Shown: positions 5,027 to 7,327 of the stretch, piece by piece | Layout of the letters: the number at the start of each line of letters is the position of its first letter | Position numbering within the stretch: position 1 is the stretch's first letter | Origin: Mariniphaga sp. | Lineage (GTDB): Bacteria; Bacteroidota; Bacteroidia; Bacteroidales; Prolixibacteraceae | Assembly (NCBI GenBank): GCA_013203525.1 | Contig: JABMQB010000180.1 | Coordinates: forward strand, 1-7,327 | Direction of reading: 5' to 3' | Length of the DNA stretch: 7,327 nt | Made by a program: the position numbers and the translations under genes | Notes under the pieces: model-generated | Databases searched by the model: none | The model's input: the letters and a program-made list of their open reading frames with translations, nothing else | Told to the model about the DNA's origin: nothing

Positions 5027-7327
5027 TTACAGAGTCTTTGCAACTTCAACTTCTTTATAGGCTTCGATGTTATCGCCTACTTTTATATCGTTAAAATTTT
5101 CGACATTTAAACCGCATTCATATCCGTTTTTCACTTCTTTAACGTCTTCTTTAAATCGTTTAAGAGAACCTAACAATCCGGTATAAATAACAATACCGTC
5201 GCGGATTACCCTGATTTTTGATGAACGAATAATCTTACCATCGCGAATAATACAACCCGCAACCGAACCCACTTTGGTAATTTTAAATACATCCATCACT
5301 TCTGCCGTACCCGTAATCTCTTCCTTAATTTCAGGAGAAAGCATACCTTCCATCGCTGCCTTAATTTCGTTGATAGCATCGTAAATAATGGAATATAAAC
5401 GGATATCGATCTGTTCTTTTTCAGCTATTTTCCTTGCATTTAAAGTAGGCCTTACCTGGAATCCCACAACAATTGCTTCGGAGGCTGTTGCAAGCATAAT
5501 ATCCGATTCGGATATAGCACCGACCGATTTATGGATTACATTTATTTGAATTTCTTCGGTAGATAATTTAATCAATGCATCTGATAATGCTTCTATCGAT
5601 CCATCCACATCACCTTTTACAATCAGGTTCAATTCCTGGAAGTTACCGATAGCAATACGCCGGCCAATTTCATCCAGAGTAATATGTTTCTGAGTTCGAA
5701 GTCCTTGCTCACGAGCCAACTGTTCACGTTTATTGGCAATCGCCCTGGCCTCGCGTTCAGTTTCCATAACATTAAACTTATCGCCAGCCTGAGGAGCTCC
5801 ATCCAGTCCTAAAATAATTACCGGCTCAGCAGGACCAACCACATCAATACGTTGGTTACGTTCGTTAAACATTGCTTTTACGTGCCCGTAAAACTGCCCG
5901 GCAATTATAATATCGCCCTGTTTCATTGATCCGTTTTGAACTAAAAGAGTTGCAGTGTAACCACGTCCTTTATCAAGAGTTGATTCGATTACTGTACCAA
6001 TCGCCCGTTTTGTTGGATTTGCTTTTAAATCAAGCATTTCAGCTTCAAGCAATACTTTCTCTAATAGTTCTTCTATATTGGTTCCCGCTTTAGCTGAAAT
6101 ATCTTGTGACTGGTATTTACCTCCCCATGATTCAACAAGGAAATTCATATTTGCCAGCCCTTCTTTAATTTTTTCAGGATTAGCGCCGGGTTTATCAATT
6201 TTATTAATCGCAAAAACAATGGGTACACCTGCAGCCTGTGCATGGTTTATAGCCTCAACTGTTTGTGGCATTATATTATCGTCGGCTGCTACAATAATAA
6301 TTGCTATATCGGTTACCTGTGCTCCACGAGCACGCATAGCAGTAAATGCTTCGTGACCCGGAGTATCAAGGAAAGTAATCTGCCGTCCATCTTTCAGGCT
6401 TACATGGTAAGCTCCAATATGTTGCGTAATTCCACCTGCTTCGCCTGCAATTACATTAGTTTCTCTGACATAGTCAAGCAAGGACGTTTTTCCATGGTCA
6501 ACATGTCCCATAACTGTAACAATTGGCGACCGGAATTCTAATTCTTCCTCTGTATCCTCAACCTCCTCAATAGCCTCCTGGATATCAACACTTACAAACT
6601 CAATTTTATGTCCAAATTCTTCTCCAACTATTGCCATGGTTTCGGCATCAAGTCGTTGATTGATTGATACGAACAATCCCAGGCTCATACATGTTGAAAT
6701 TACATTGGTTACGGGCACATCCATCATAGATGCAAATTCGGCTGCTGATACAAATTCGGTAACTTTAATAATATGTTTTTCCATGCTCTGCAATTCAGCT
6801 TCAGCAATTGCTTTTTCACTGACTGCAGCACGTTTTTCTCGCCTGTATTTTGATCCTTTTGATTTACCTTTACTGGTTAAGCGCGCAAGTGTATCTTTAA
6901 TTTGTTTTTGTACATCTTCCTCGCTAATTTCTTTTTTAACGGGCCTTCTCTTAGCATGTGCTTTATGAACAACCCTTTTTTTGTCAGTTGTTTGTTTTCC
7001 ACTTACATCAACCCTGGAATTATCTTTCTGTATCCGACGCCTTCTTTTCTTTCGCTGCCCCTGATCCTGATTGCCACCTTTTGGTTTATCGCCCTTTTCC
7101 TGACCTTCTTTCCCCGCAACATTGGGTCCTTTAAGTTTTACAACTTTTAGTTTCCCATCAGCAGAACCCTCTTTTGTTTCTTTACTCCCGGAATTTTCTT
7201 TAGCTGGTTTCTTTATTTTCTTCTTTTTCTTTTCAAGCCGGTCTTTTTCTCTTTCTTCTTTCGATTTTTTTACTGGCCTTGTTTTCTGGTTTAATGATGC
7301 CAGGTCGATTTTCCCAACAACTTTAAC
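5027..7327 (-). CDS. infB: Translation initiation factor IF-2 (lacks only its extreme N-terminus)
   Basis: IF-2 is the GTPase that brings initiator fMet-tRNA to the 30S subunit and promotes subunit joining. The frame is open from the right edge to the TAA at 5027-5029, giving 766 residues; the true start lies outside. Counting from the edge, residues 1-170 are a lysine/arginine-rich, low-complexity region (runs such as KKKKKIKK). An IF2_N domain follows near 182-235. The G domain has GHVDHGKT (274-281, G1), GGITQHIGAY (298-307, switch I/G2), DTPGHEAF (321-328, G3), NKID (375-378, G4) and SAKAGTN (411-417, G5). Domains II, III and IV follow, with KGDVDGSIEAL in domain III and a GTAEVMDVFKI segment opening domain IV. 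All catalytic motifs are intact, including the histidine of DTPGH. A TTG at 6793 is an internal leucine, not the start: the frame continues 178 codons upstream without a stop and without an ATG. Confidence 0.98.
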   Translation of the reverse strand, partial: VKVVGKIDLASLNQKTRPVKKSKEEREKDRLEKKKKKIKKPAKENSGSKETKEGSADGKLKVVKLKGPNVAGKEGQEKGDKPKGGNQDQGQRKKRRRRIQKDNSRVDVSGKQTTDKKRVVHKAHAKRRPVKKEISEEDVQKQIKDTLARLTSKGKSKGSKYRREKRAAVSEKAIAEAELQSMEKHIIKVTEFVSAAEFASMMDVPVTNVISTCMSLGLFVSINQRLDAETMAIVGEEFGHKIEFVSVDIQEAIEEVEDTEEELEFRSPIVTVMGHVDHGKTSLLDYVRETNVIAGEAGGITQHIGAYHVSLKDGRQITFLDTPGHEAFTAMRARGAQVTDIAIIIVAADDNIMPQTVEAINHAQAAGVPIVFAINKIDKPGANPEKIKEGLANMNFLVESWGGKYQSQDISAKAGTNIEELLEKVLLEAEMLDLKANPTKRAIGTVIESTLDKGRGYTATLLVQNGSMKQGDIIIAGQFYGHVKAMFNERNQRIDVVGPAEPVIILGLDGAPQAGDKFNVMETEREARAIANKREQLAREQGLRTQKHITLDEIGRRIAIGNFQELNLIVKGDVDGSIEALSDALIKLSTEEIQINVIHKSVGAISESDIMLATASEAIVVGFQVRPTLNARKIAEKEQIDIRLYSIIYDAINEIKAAMEGMLSPEIKEEITGTAEVMDVFKITKVGSVAGCIIRDGKIIRSSKIRVIRDGIVIYTGLLGSLKRFKEDVKEVKNGYECGLNVENFNDIKVGDNIEAYKEVEVAKTL

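Noticed and set aside
6793..6793. TTG at 6793 as the infB start
   Set aside because: The frame stays open for 178 further codons to the right edge, with the typical lysine-rich IF-2 N-terminal region.
6078..6968. Three plus-strand open frames (6078-6356, 6242-6541, 6660-6968)
   Set aside because: All are antisense to infB, whose minus-strand reading has every IF-2 motif intact.
6902..7150. 82-codon plus-strand frame rich in Phe and Leu, looking like a small membrane protein
   Set aside because: The hydrophobic look comes from reading the lysine-rich N-terminal region of IF-2 backwards (AAA/AAG become TTT/CTT).

Overview
The window looks like chromosomal DNA of a member of the Bacteroidota, most likely class Bacteroidia and possibly the Marinilabiliales/Prolixibacteraceae side. 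This is an inference from three things. The DNA is AT-rich with A-rich rather than classical Shine-Dalgarno leaders. It carries a secreted MG2/carboxypeptidase-regulatory/TonB-plug protein of a type that is abundant in this phylum. The intergenic palindromes resemble those seen in these genomes. No rRNA, tRNA, CRISPR array or transposase gene is visible.

Layout from left to right. (1) 1-223, minus strand: the first 74 codons of a 1,4-alpha-glucan branching enzyme (glgB), running off the left edge. (2) 224-499: a divergent intergenic region with a perfect 10-bp hairpin at 335-361. (3) 500-1732, plus strand: a PLP-dependent Cys/Met-metabolism (trans-sulfuration family) enzyme, full length but interrupted by one in-frame TAA at 1202-1204. 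(4) 1733-2374: a 640-bp gene-free stretch holding an imperfect palindromic element, a decayed fragment of the 3' end of a paralogue of the next gene, a hairpin cluster and a cloverleaf-like element. (5) 2375-4873, minus strand: an intact 832-residue exported protein with a macroglobulin-like MG2 start, a regulatory-like domain and a TonB plug, but no beta-barrel. (6) 4972-5004: a strong intrinsic terminator. (7) 5027-7327, minus strand: infB (translation initiation factor IF-2), complete at its C-terminus and open through the right edge.

The genes do not form one pathway. infB and the plug protein are co-directional but separated by the terminator, so they are probably separate transcription units. 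glgB and the PLP enzyme are divergent. The points most worth a second look are the single nonsense codon in an otherwise healthy enzyme gene, and the repeat-rich scar at 1757-2312, where a second plug-protein paralogue seems to have been lost. I see no convincing sign of a new defence or mobile system; the structured repeats are the least explained part of the window.
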